Shown here: piece after piece, positions 6,414 to 13,814 of the stretch
Layout: each line of letters begins with the position of its first letter
Position numbering within the stretch: position 1 is the first letter of the stretch
Origin: Candidatus Woesearchaeota archaeon
Lineage (GTDB): Archaea > Nanobdellota > Nanobdellia > Woesearchaeales > ARS49
Direction of reading: 5' to 3'
DNA length: 17,113 nt
Assembly (NCBI GenBank): GCA_023261345.1
Contig: JAHFPE010000001.1
Span: 1,963-19,075 of the forward strand
The notes under the pieces: generated by a model
The model's database searches: none
Seen by the model: only the letters and a program-made list of their open reading frames with translations
Told to the model about the DNA's origin: nothing
Made by a program: the position numbers and the translations under genes

Positions 6414-7496
6414 TCAAAACAAATGCTTCATAAACTGAGTCAAGGTTGGTTTTGCAAGCAACAACTTGAACAAAAACTTACTAGGATACTCTCGTGGATG
6501 AGAAGACAAGATTCCTTTCACTTTTTCATCTTGCAAACTCATAATCAGTCTATTATGGTCTTCATCATCAAATTTATTCATTGTATCTCGCAACTTCTGA
6601 TGAATCCACAACTCTTTTGTTAATGGCTTGAGAAGCGTTTCATAATTCTTTTCATTAGTAATAGCATCAGCACACAACTTTCCAGAAAGCATCCCAGTAA
6701 TTATTCCACCACCAGTTGTGTTCTTAACAAGCCCACCTGCATCACCAACCAAATACACACGAGGGTCACTCCCTCCAACATGAGACATCTCACAAAATGA
6801 TGGGATTGGACCGCCTTGATAACTTAGCACAGTTTTTACGTGCTTTTGCATGAACGGTTCAAAAAATCTCTGCGGTTGATGCTGACTTGCAATTCCAACA
6901 CGTGCAACAGTGCTTGATTCAGGAACAACCCATGCGAAGAAGTCAGGACACACTTTTCCAAACCAAACATGAAAAATGTCAGGATCAAACTTCCCTGTGC
7001 CAGTCACTTGAATACCAAAATAATACTTCCTGCGATTGAGTAGGCCAGCAGCTTTGCCTACCGCACTTCTTGCGCCATCAGCACCAATCACAATATTTGA
7101 ATGCTTTTTCACTGAATCATTCTTGAATTTGAATACTGTATCTTTTCCTTCAAACTGCAAAAATCTATGTTCAGTATGCAGATTAACACCTGCCTTTACT
7201 GCACGATCTGCAAGAAACTTATCAAGTCCTGCACGATCAAGAACAAACTCTTGCAAAGGAATTGTGACTTCTTTTCCATTTGGCGCATGAACACAAACTC
7301 CCTTTAACTCGTTCAAAATTAAGTTGTGCTGGCGAGGAATTAAATCCCATAACACCTTTGTTACAAGACCAGTACAATGACATGGAATACCAACTTGCGA
7401 ATTTTCCTCATATACATCAACAGAGTAACCACTCTCAGCAAGTCCGTGCGCTGCCATCATACCACTTGGTCCACCACCAACAACTGAGATGTTCAT
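6414..7496 (-). CDS. Geranylgeranyl-reductase-family FAD-dependent oxidoreductase
   Basis: A 360-residue flavoprotein of the family that saturates isoprenoid double bonds in archaeal membrane lipids or dolichyl carriers. Counted from the preferred start, the N-terminus has the dinucleotide-binding signature V-V-G-G-G-P-S-G-M-M-A-A-H (4-16), then an acidic strand end (V-Y-E-E). C-H-C-T-G (39-43) is the conserved Cys segment of this family. Further on are I-G-A-D-G-A-R-S (136-143) and V-G-D-A-G-G at about 250-255, which contacts FAD, followed by T-T-G-G-G-I. D-F-F-A-W-V-V-P stands in for the family's YxWxFPK-like motif. I choose ATG 7496 rather than 7520, because a TATA box lies 27 bases before it and overlaps the earlier Met codon. 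It is on the same strand as aglB with a 109-base gap, which suggests a role in dolichyl-phosphate saturation (inference). Confidence 0.85.
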   Translation of the reverse strand: MNISVVGGGPSGMMAAHGLAESGYSVDVYEENSQVGIPCHCTGLVTKVLWDLIPRQHNLILNELKGVCVHAPNGKEVTIPLQEFVLDRAGLDKFLADRAVKAGVNLHTEHRFLQFEGKDTVFKFKNDSVKKHSNIVIGADGARSAVGKAAGLLNRRKYYFGIQVTGTGKFDPDIFHVWFGKVCPDFFAWVVPESSTVARVGIASQHQPQRFFEPFMQKHVKTVLSYQGGPIPSFCEMSHVGGSDPRVYLVGDAGGLVKNTTGGGIITGMLSGKLCADAITNEKNYETLLKPLTKELWIHQKLRDTMNKFDDEDHNRLIMSLQDEKVKGILSSHPREYPSKFLFKLLLAKPTLTQFMKHLF

Positions 7497-7518
7497 AATC
7501 GTACAGTGCAGAAAGCTC

Positions 7519-7528
7519 ATTTATAAAA
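7519..7528 (-). promoter_or_regulatory. TATA box for the reductase gene; decides its start
   Basis: On the minus strand this reads TTTTATAAAT, centred 27 bases before ATG 7496 and overlapping the in-frame upstream ATG at 7520. A leaderless transcript would begin at 7496, so the upstream Met cannot be the start. Confidence 0.7.
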
Positions 7529-7645
7529 CTACTTCACGAATGTTCACGTTGTCTTTCAAGATTTGCTAATTGAATGAAGCAAAATTCTATTGCGCAGGTG
7601 GCGAACTCAGGAATCTTGGAGACAACTTGCGAGCGTTCGCATAAT

Positions 7646-7655
7646 CTTTAAAAAC
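7646..7655 (+). promoter_or_regulatory. TATA box of the 848/730-residue surface protein pair
   Basis: CTTTAAAAAC lies about 39 bases before the GTG at 7689. It is the same string as in the promoter at 12530, suggesting a short leader of about a dozen bases. The 192-base divergent gap between 7497 and 7688 holds this promoter and the opposing reductase promoter. Confidence 0.6.
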
Positions 7656-7688
7656 ACCGACACTACTAAAGAGTAAATCTAGAAGTGG

Positions 7689-10235
7689 GTGGTTATTATT
7701 ACTAACAATTCAAGAACGAACACACAGGCATATGAGACAACGAGAATGTTCTGTGAGAAGTCAACTCTTGATCTTGCGCAACTAAGAATTCTTGAACAAG
7801 CGTACGAACAACGATGTGATGAATTCAGAATGAAAACTAATCATAAATTTGACGTTCCAAGAGCAAGCTATGTTGATTCTCTAAACGCAGTACGTGATGT
7901 CATAAATGCAAGAACACTCGGACAAAAAGCAGATCAATTAACATTATCATCATTGTCAAGTCCTTCAAACGTCCATTTTTTTGCAGATTACGCAAAACGA
8001 ATTACACAAAAAGCAGTCGCAGCAGCCCTGGTTGGTGCAGTCTCACTTTCAACACTATTATACACTCCTGTAGTTCGTGCGGATGACGTAGATGATCGAA
8101 GAGCAAGAATGCGAGAAGGAATCTCAAGAGCAGTACAATATTCAGACAAGAGAGAAGAATCAACATTAAGTAATCTATCAACTCCTACTTCTGCGACAGA
8201 TTCTTCAGACGCAGTCTCTTACGATCCTACTGAGAGAAACGAAAGAGGAAGTAGACGCACTCCATCAAACTCAAATGTAAATTCAAGCAACGTAAGTGGT
8301 TGTGGGGCATCGGCTTTACCATCAAAAGCAACAGCACAACTTCCACGTGCTTATGATTCTGATCCCGCGACGAATCCTGATGCGCCACTTGAGGGAGTAA
8401 TGATTCCTATTCCTAATGCATCAAAACCTTCTGCAACTCAACGTATTAAACAAGAAATTGAATTAAATATTGAGCCATATCAACAAAAAACACCTGTAAC
8501 TTTACGCTCGCCAACAGCACATACTACGATTGGTGGTTGTGGTAGCTACGGCGAACTAGAAATTGTTGCGAATGATTCACAAAATAAACTATCAAGCACA
8601 AGATCAACTTCCTCGCGTCCAACATATTCTCCTCCAGTAATAATATTACGTGGTCAAGAATCTTCAAGAGATGATGTACGTTCACAAAACAATTCTGCGC
8701 TTGGCATTTCATCCGAATGTCGTATTATGCAACTTGCAGGACCAAATGATCGGATGATTCTGAATACTGTTTTTTATCAACAAACTACCGCATTACCACC
8801 AGCGCCAGTTAAAACCTTTACAAGAAATCGTGGCGGTGACGAGCGAACACTTCCTTACAAAGAAAATAATCCACAAACAAGCGAACCAATGAAACCGTTA
8901 TTGCCAAGTATTGGAATAAAAAGAACCCCGGTCGTACTAGATGCTGACAAAAACGATACTAAGTGGTTTGCAAATGGTGTTGAAGGAAAGCATCATCCAA
9001 GATACGATTCCAGAGAAGAAATAAGAGCTGCGCATCAAGTTCAACCGAACAATAATTCAATGAAACCGTTATTGCCACGTTTTGGAATTAAACGAAATCC
9101 TCTCGTTAGAGATTTTCAAGGAAATGATCCTGCTTGGATCACAAATGGTGTTGAAGGAAAGCATCATCCAAGATACGATTCCAGAGAAGAAATAAGAGCA
9201 AGAATGCAACAAGGCACACCTTGCGCAAGAACCGCGGGAAATCATTCACTCGCAGAATTATTTTATGTAAACCAACGAAAACTTGGAGCAGATACAACTC
9301 AACGTGATGCAGATTTTGCAAAGATAACATCTTCCCCTCAAAATAAAAGTATCGATGAATGTTTTGCTGATACTTCAAACACAGTTGAATCTCATTTTAT
9401 GAAATACTCACTCGCATTAACTCGAGGAGACTTGAAAACTGTTAAGAAAGAAATAGATGGTATATACCAAGTAGCGGGTTCGAGTTTAACTGAAAACGCG
9501 GGAAAACTCGTATTTGATCAAAACCACAAATTAAAAAATGAGTTGCGGAAAGTTGTTAAAAAAGCAAACGCAGATGCTCGCTGGGATGAATATGATTTAG
9601 CAGATAGAGTAATTCGAAATCATAGAGAGAAAATCGTAAAACAAATAATTGAAAAATCTAATCTTAGCTCAATAGAGAGAATGAACGCTGGTTTGTATGC
9701 TACACGACAATTAGCAGAAGCTGCGACAACAGAAGAACGCAAATTTATAGGTTGGAGAATACTTAATGATATCATACAAGCGCCAGCAAACCTCGTTGTA
9801 AGAGACGTTTCACACTTAGCACACAAAAACAGACTACAACTAAACACGGCAGTTTTTGATCAGGCGGTTAATGAACACTTACTTAACCTTGGACTTGGAT
9901 ACGAAGGACCTAGAAATGACTATACAAAAATAGGAGAAAACATTCTTCATGCAGGAATTGATGCAGTAACAACTGTAGGACTCGCAGCTGGTGTGTGGGC
10001 AGGCGCTTCAGCAATAAGCGCAGGAAGTATCAAAGGACCTTCAGCACTAATTGGCGGCAATGGTAATGGCGGCATTTTCGGTGGAGAAGTCCAGCACGGT
10101 GGCATTGTCGGACATAGAAGCAGGAACGTCCGCTTCAATCCAGTTGGTGAAGGAAAATCGCTAATTAAGCGCAATAATGGATATCAGGGATTCAAGAAGA
10201 CAGGAGCATTCAGTTCGCAAAGGAGAACGAGATAA
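7689..10235 (+). CDS. Large repeat-containing exported/anchored protein, function unknown
   Basis: 848 residues, not recognised. Residues 1-107 look soluble and helical (L-A-Q-L-R-I-L-E-Q-A-Y-E-Q-R). A hydrophobic segment at 108-128 follows K-R-I-T-Q-K and ends V-V-R-A-D-D, so it is either an internal signal anchor (N-terminus inside) or a signal peptide with a site after Ala131. Residues 135-395 are Ser/Thr/Asn-rich and disordered-looking, with two Gly-Cys-Gly spots (204-206, 283-285). Two 57-residue repeats start near 400 and 457, each with M-K-P-L-L-P and N-G-V-E-G-K-H-H-P-R-Y-D-S-R-E-E-I-R. A charged helical region (560-740), a second hydrophobic stretch (754-778), a Gly-rich patch and a basic tail close the protein. 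Many N-X-S/T sites lie after residue 190. The GTG start has only weak support; ATG 7746 is an alternative. The stop codon abuts the next ATG. Confidence 0.8.
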   Translation: MVIITNNSRTNTQAYETTRMFCEKSTLDLAQLRILEQAYEQRCDEFRMKTNHKFDVPRASYVDSLNAVRDVINARTLGQKADQLTLSSLSSPSNVHFFADYAKRITQKAVAAALVGAVSLSTLLYTPVVRADDVDDRRARMREGISRAVQYSDKREESTLSNLSTPTSATDSSDAVSYDPTERNERGSRRTPSNSNVNSSNVSGCGASALPSKATAQLPRAYDSDPATNPDAPLEGVMIPIPNASKPSATQRIKQEIELNIEPYQQKTPVTLRSPTAHTTIGGCGSYGELEIVANDSQNKLSSTRSTSSRPTYSPPVIILRGQESSRDDVRSQNNSALGISSECRIMQLAGPNDRMILNTVFYQQTTALPPAPVKTFTRNRGGDERTLPYKENNPQTSEPMKPLLPSIGIKRTPVVLDADKNDTKWFANGVEGKHHPRYDSREEIRAAHQVQPNNNSMKPLLPRFGIKRNPLVRDFQGNDPAWITNGVEGKHHPRYDSREEIRARMQQGTPCARTAGNHSLAELFYVNQRKLGADTTQRDADFAKITSSPQNKSIDECFADTSNTVESHFMKYSLALTRGDLKTVKKEIDGIYQVAGSSLTENAGKLVFDQNHKLKNELRKVVKKANADARWDEYDLADRVIRNHREKIVKQIIEKSNLSSIERMNAGLYATRQLAEAATTEERKFIGWRILNDIIQAPANLVVRDVSHLAHKNRLQLNTAVFDQAVNEHLLNLGLGYEGPRNDYTKIGENILHAGIDAVTTVGLAAGVWAGASAISAGSIKGPSALIGGNGNGGIFGGEVQHGGIVGHRSRNVRFNPVGEGKSLIKRNNGYQGFKKTGAFSSQRRTR
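8887..9199 (+). repeat. Tandem 171-base repeat inside the 848-residue protein gene
   Basis: Two units with period 171 bases. A 20-base block at 8887-8906 recurs exactly at 9058-9077, and a 58-base block at 8971-9028 recurs exactly at 9142-9199. The middle of the unit has diverged. This mix of perfect and diverged parts suggests gene conversion or strong constraint on the conserved block. Confidence 0.9.
10220..10225 (+). promoter_or_regulatory. Ribosome binding site of the 730-residue protein
   Basis: AAGGAG lies ten bases before the ATG at 10236, which directly follows the TAA of the upstream gene. The strong site supports this start and co-transcription. Confidence 0.65.
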
Positions 10236-12428
10236 ATGAGATTCGCAGTACTTCTTCTTGTGTTTTTGCTTCTCATTCCATCAACTCTTGCACTTGTTGA
10301 TGTGACGTACAAGTTCAACAAACAAGCTGTTGAAGTTTCAGCATACAATTGTCTTGATACTGGGTGTACCACTGTTACGCCATTTAGCGGTAGTTTTCCA
10401 AACGGACAAAGCACTACGAATGGACAACTCAAGATTCGTTACCCAAGTACGCTTGCTTCACAGTTCGGGTACGCAGTTTACTATGTAAGCCAAGGACAAA
10501 TACCCATCGAAGGTTGGGCAACATGGAGTTCGCTTGGAGATCCTGGACTATTCCAAACATCGTACAATTCAAATTTTCAACAAGTGCAAAACTGCAAGAG
10601 CACAATCGATAATTTTCAGGTCATAAATGCAGGACAACCAAATGTTCCTATTGTCATAAACACACAAGCTCGTCTTGATGCATCAACACATGCAGCATTC
10701 TTCCTCACACAAAATGAGGTCGGTTTTGTACCTCCACAATATAGAAATACATATTACAGTGCAGACACGCGAGTCACCCTCACAATTCGAGATGCGAACA
10801 ATAATATTGTGAATCAACAAGTACAGAATCTTGTCTTGTTTGCTGATGAAACACGCCAAGTACAATTCACATTTACTCCAACGACAGCAGGAAGTTATAC
10901 AGCAACAATTAGCACTGATGTCACAGATGACCAGTGTGTAACAGCAACACAACAAAGTTCAACAAAAGCATTCCAAATCCAAAATTCAACACCTGTTAAT
11001 CAATGTTACACACTACTCAACAATCTCGCACTCAGCAATCCATTCCCTAGAGTTGGAGAAGCAAGCGTCACAACATTCACAAAATTGAGTAATCACGCAG
11101 ATAATGCAGGAACACTGCACGCAGTTCCAACAACAGTAAGGTACCTTGTGCGAAGCCCAACAAGAACATTGCTTGATACAACAATTGATCTAGCTTCAAA
11201 TCCTACTACAACAGATTCAGTAACAAACTCATTCAGTTGGACACCCACAGAGTCAGGACAACATACAGTAACAGTAACTGGAACAGCAAACAGTCCACTC
11301 TGTCAAGGACTGCCTAACCCTTCAGAAACAGAAACACTCAATGTTGCAGTCAGTAATCAACCAACTTTCAACGTTCGATTTCAAATCAGCGACTCAAGAA
11401 ATGGCAGTGCAATACCAAACGTAACAGTTAGATTTGGAACTGTTTCAACAACTACTGATGGAACTGGACAAGCAATGTTTGCGAACGTGAGTCCAGGAAT
11501 ATATGACTATACATTATCCAATGCACAGTACAACACGCGATCTGGTAGCGTCACAGTAGTTAATAGTGATACAACACTGCTCCTCACAATGGATAGAACC
11601 AACGTTCCAGGACTGCACAACGTACTCTTCATACTCACAGATGCAATAACTCGAGTTCCTGTTCCAAATGCGCAAGTTGTTGCAGGAAGCAGCGCATTTA
11701 GCAATGCAAATGGACAAGCACTCATTCAAGGACTACCTGATGGAACATACCAATTCACTGCACAACATGCAGGATACCAAAGCGTAACAGGAACAGTGAC
11801 ACTAAGTGGCGCAGACCAAACAATAAATGTCAGCATGCTACCTCTTGCAAACGGAAGGTTCACTGCAACAGTCATAGTGGAAGATGCAAGCAACCACAGA
11901 CCTATTCAAGGCGCAAGTGTTGCAGTTGACGGATTATCAGGTACAACAGACACAACAGGTACTGCACGTTTATCCGGACTTGTACCGGGAGTTTATGCTG
12001 CATCCGCAAGCAAACAAGGATTTATCACAGCAACAACAACCACGCAAGTTGTAGACAAAGACATCACACTTCAATTTTCCTTACAATCAGTACAAGAAGA
12101 AGATCCTCAAGTTGGTATATTTGTTAGCTCCATACGAGTACCACGAGCATTTGAAGCACGTCCTTCGATGCCTGTAGAAGTCGCAGTAAACTTCGAAAAT
12201 AATGGAGATGTGCTCATTGAAGATATGCATGCAATGATCGTTAGCCAAGAACTTGGACTACGTGCAGCAGCAGGACCTTTTGATCTGTCTAAAAACCGAC
12301 GTATCACAAAACAATTCACTCTTGAACTTCCTTCTACAATAACACCCGGCACATATCCTGTAAGAATAACACTTTCAAAAGATAAAGAAAAACGCGTTCT
12401 GTATAGAGATGTTGAAGTACTTCGTTAA
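10236..12428 (+). CDS. Secreted multidomain beta-sandwich protein with three carboxypeptidase-regulatory-like repeats
   Basis: 730 residues beginning with a clear signal peptide (1-19, R-F-A-V-L-L-L-V-F-L-L-L-I-P-S-T-L-A). Residues 20-245 and 255-372 are beta-rich, Ig-like regions with scattered Cys. Three tandem domains at about 378-452, 460-536 and 541-617 repeat the pattern V-x-x-A-x-V / T-D-x-x-G-x-A-x-x-x-x-L-x-x-G-x-Y. That is the carboxypeptidase D regulatory-like (transthyretin-like) or PEGA-type fold common in surface proteins. Residues 626-730 resemble a NEW3/CARDB-type domain (E-V-A-V-N-F-E-N-N-G-D). There is no C-terminal membrane helix, so it is probably released or held by partners such as the products of the flanking genes. 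Sequons occur at N250, N389, N395, N417 and N531. Probably a surface scaffold or adhesion component; the precise role is unknown. Confidence 0.88.
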   Translation: MRFAVLLLVFLLLIPSTLALVDVTYKFNKQAVEVSAYNCLDTGCTTVTPFSGSFPNGQSTTNGQLKIRYPSTLASQFGYAVYYVSQGQIPIEGWATWSSLGDPGLFQTSYNSNFQQVQNCKSTIDNFQVINAGQPNVPIVINTQARLDASTHAAFFLTQNEVGFVPPQYRNTYYSADTRVTLTIRDANNNIVNQQVQNLVLFADETRQVQFTFTPTTAGSYTATISTDVTDDQCVTATQQSSTKAFQIQNSTPVNQCYTLLNNLALSNPFPRVGEASVTTFTKLSNHADNAGTLHAVPTTVRYLVRSPTRTLLDTTIDLASNPTTTDSVTNSFSWTPTESGQHTVTVTGTANSPLCQGLPNPSETETLNVAVSNQPTFNVRFQISDSRNGSAIPNVTVRFGTVSTTTDGTGQAMFANVSPGIYDYTLSNAQYNTRSGSVTVVNSDTTLLLTMDRTNVPGLHNVLFILTDAITRVPVPNAQVVAGSSAFSNANGQALIQGLPDGTYQFTAQHAGYQSVTGTVTLSGADQTINVSMLPLANGRFTATVIVEDASNHRPIQGASVAVDGLSGTTDTTGTARLSGLVPGVYAASASKQGFITATTTTQVVDKDITLQFSLQSVQEEDPQVGIFVSSIRVPRAFEARPSMPVEVAVNFENNGDVLIEDMHAMIVSQELGLRAAAGPFDLSKNRRITKQFTLELPSTITPGTYPVRITLSKDKEKRVLYRDVEVLR

Positions 12429-12446
12429 GTTAACCTTATCACTTCA

Positions 12447-12482
12447 TTTTTAAACATTTTTTGGGCAAATTTGTTCCTTTTT
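12447..12482 (+). terminator. T-tract terminator after the 730-residue gene
   Basis: T5 at 12447-12451, T6 at 12457-12462 and T5 at 12478-12482 follow the stop by 19-54 bases. Serial U-tracts are the usual archaeal termination signal, and a new promoter follows. Confidence 0.6.
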
Positions 12483-12529
12483 AGCGGAGTTACTCAAAAC
12501 AACTACTAGCCAATGAATACGAACATAAG

Positions 12530-12540
12530 CTTTAAAAACG
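12530..12540 (+). promoter_or_regulatory. TATA box of the 412/801-residue pair
   Basis: CTTTAAAAACG is centred 40 bases before ATG 12575, giving a predicted leader of about 14 bases. It is the same string as the box at 7646. The leader would contain the Shine-Dalgarno-like AGGGGTT at 12564-12570. Confidence 0.6.
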
Positions 12541-12574
12541 CGTCGTATGTTAATTACTCTAATAGGGGTTAATC

Positions 12575-13813
12575 ATGCGAAAACTACTCATACCATTCCT
12601 CATCATTCTTACGTTTGTTGCAAGCATTGCAAGCGTACACGCACAATTAGTTGTTGAAGGAGTAAAAGTAGACCAAATTGCTCTTAATCCTTCACCAACA
12701 CTAACAGTTCTTTCACTTGAAAGAGGACAAGAAATTGAAGTTGAAATTCGCATGTCTTCCTTAGTTGCAAGAAGCAATGTTGAAGTTCAAGCATTCATTT
12801 CAGGCTACGAATACAACAATGCAAATGGCATTTTTGATAGATCGCAAGTATTTGATATGCAGCCAAACACAACATACGTCAAACGACTCAACGTCAAACT
12901 TCCAACAGATACTGAAGTTGATTCGTACAAGCTACGGGTTCTTGTTTCAGACAGATTTAATTCAGAAGTCAGTTTAGACTACAATTTACGTATTGATGCA
13001 AAAAGGCACAGTATTGCATTCAAAGAAATACTTCTTAATCCTCAAAATTCAATAATGGCAGGACGTGCGTTACTTGCTACAGTGCGATTGGAAAATTACG
13101 GGCAACGATCAGAAAAAGATGTACGCGTACAAACAAGCATACCTGAATTAGGCGTTAGTGCAGTAGACTACATCAATGAAATCAAATATGAAGACCAAGA
13201 GCAAACAGAAGAACTCTATCTTAAAATTCCTGCTTGCGCAAACCATGGCACATACAACGTCATCACAAAAGTAACATACGAAAACGGAAGAACAACAATC
13301 ACAAAATCAGTACCTATCCAAATTCTTTCAGATGACACTTGCGATGAACAAACTCCAAACGTACCCAAGACACAAATCCTTGTGAATAACGCGCCACAAA
13401 CAATACACGTAGGAAGTCAACCTGCGCTATGGACAGTTACAATCACAAACAAAGAAAACACAGCTCAACAATATGCAATTTCTGTAACAGGAGAACCACA
13501 GGAAACAACAATCCATATACTTCCCACCACACTACTTGTTGTCCAACCAAAAACAACACAAATAGCAACTATTACTGCAACACCAACAGAAGAATCGCTC
13601 GCTAGCACATCAAACTTGGCACTCACAGTAACTGCACAAGATTCAGTTGCGCAAACAACATACCTTCCACTCACAATTATTCCCGCGCCATCTCGCGATG
13701 CTACACCAGTGCTTGAAACACTCTTAGTAGTTCTTGTACTCATTGCAGTAGTACTTGCGATACTCCTCATCATATCTCCAGGAAAAAAACAAAACATCCA
13801 GACCTACTATTAG
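12575..13813 (+). CDS. Type I membrane surface protein with three Ig/CARDB-like domains
   Basis: 412 residues: a signal peptide (1-23, ending S-V-H-A), a beta-sandwich region (about 26-140), a second one (144-255) with N-Y-G-Q-R-S-E-K-D-V typical of CARDB/NEW3 domains, and a third (262-368). A single membrane helix (380-400) and a short basic tail (G-K-K-Q-N-I-Q-T-Y-Y) follow. The ectodomain has Cys at 221 and 256, which could form a disulfide, and one sequon at N98. The architecture is that of an anchored cell-surface protein. AGGGGTT before the ATG supports the start. One base separates its stop from the next start, so the two products are probably made together and may interact. The domain family names rest on pattern resemblance only. 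Confidence 0.88.
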   Translation: MRKLLIPFLIILTFVASIASVHAQLVVEGVKVDQIALNPSPTLTVLSLERGQEIEVEIRMSSLVARSNVEVQAFISGYEYNNANGIFDRSQVFDMQPNTTYVKRLNVKLPTDTEVDSYKLRVLVSDRFNSEVSLDYNLRIDAKRHSIAFKEILLNPQNSIMAGRALLATVRLENYGQRSEKDVRVQTSIPELGVSAVDYINEIKYEDQEQTEELYLKIPACANHGTYNVITKVTYENGRTTITKSVPIQILSDDTCDEQTPNVPKTQILVNNAPQTIHVGSQPALWTVTITNKENTAQQYAISVTGEPQETTIHILPTTLLVVQPKTTQIATITATPTEESLASTSNLALTVTAQDSVAQTTYLPLTIIPAPSRDATPVLETLLVVLVLIAVVLAILLIISPGKKQNIQTYY

Positions 13814-13814
13814 C

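Noticed and set aside
12495..12525. Further copy of the rpoL-upstream repeat before the 412-residue gene
   Set aside because: Only a gapped resemblance (CTAGC followed by AATGAATAC), within what chance allows in AT-rich sequence.
13755..13814. Upstream in-frame ATG as start of the 801-residue protein
   Set aside because: It would add 20 residues overlapping the previous gene's end and place the signal peptide internally. ATG 13815 follows the previous stop by one base and begins with a clean signal peptide.
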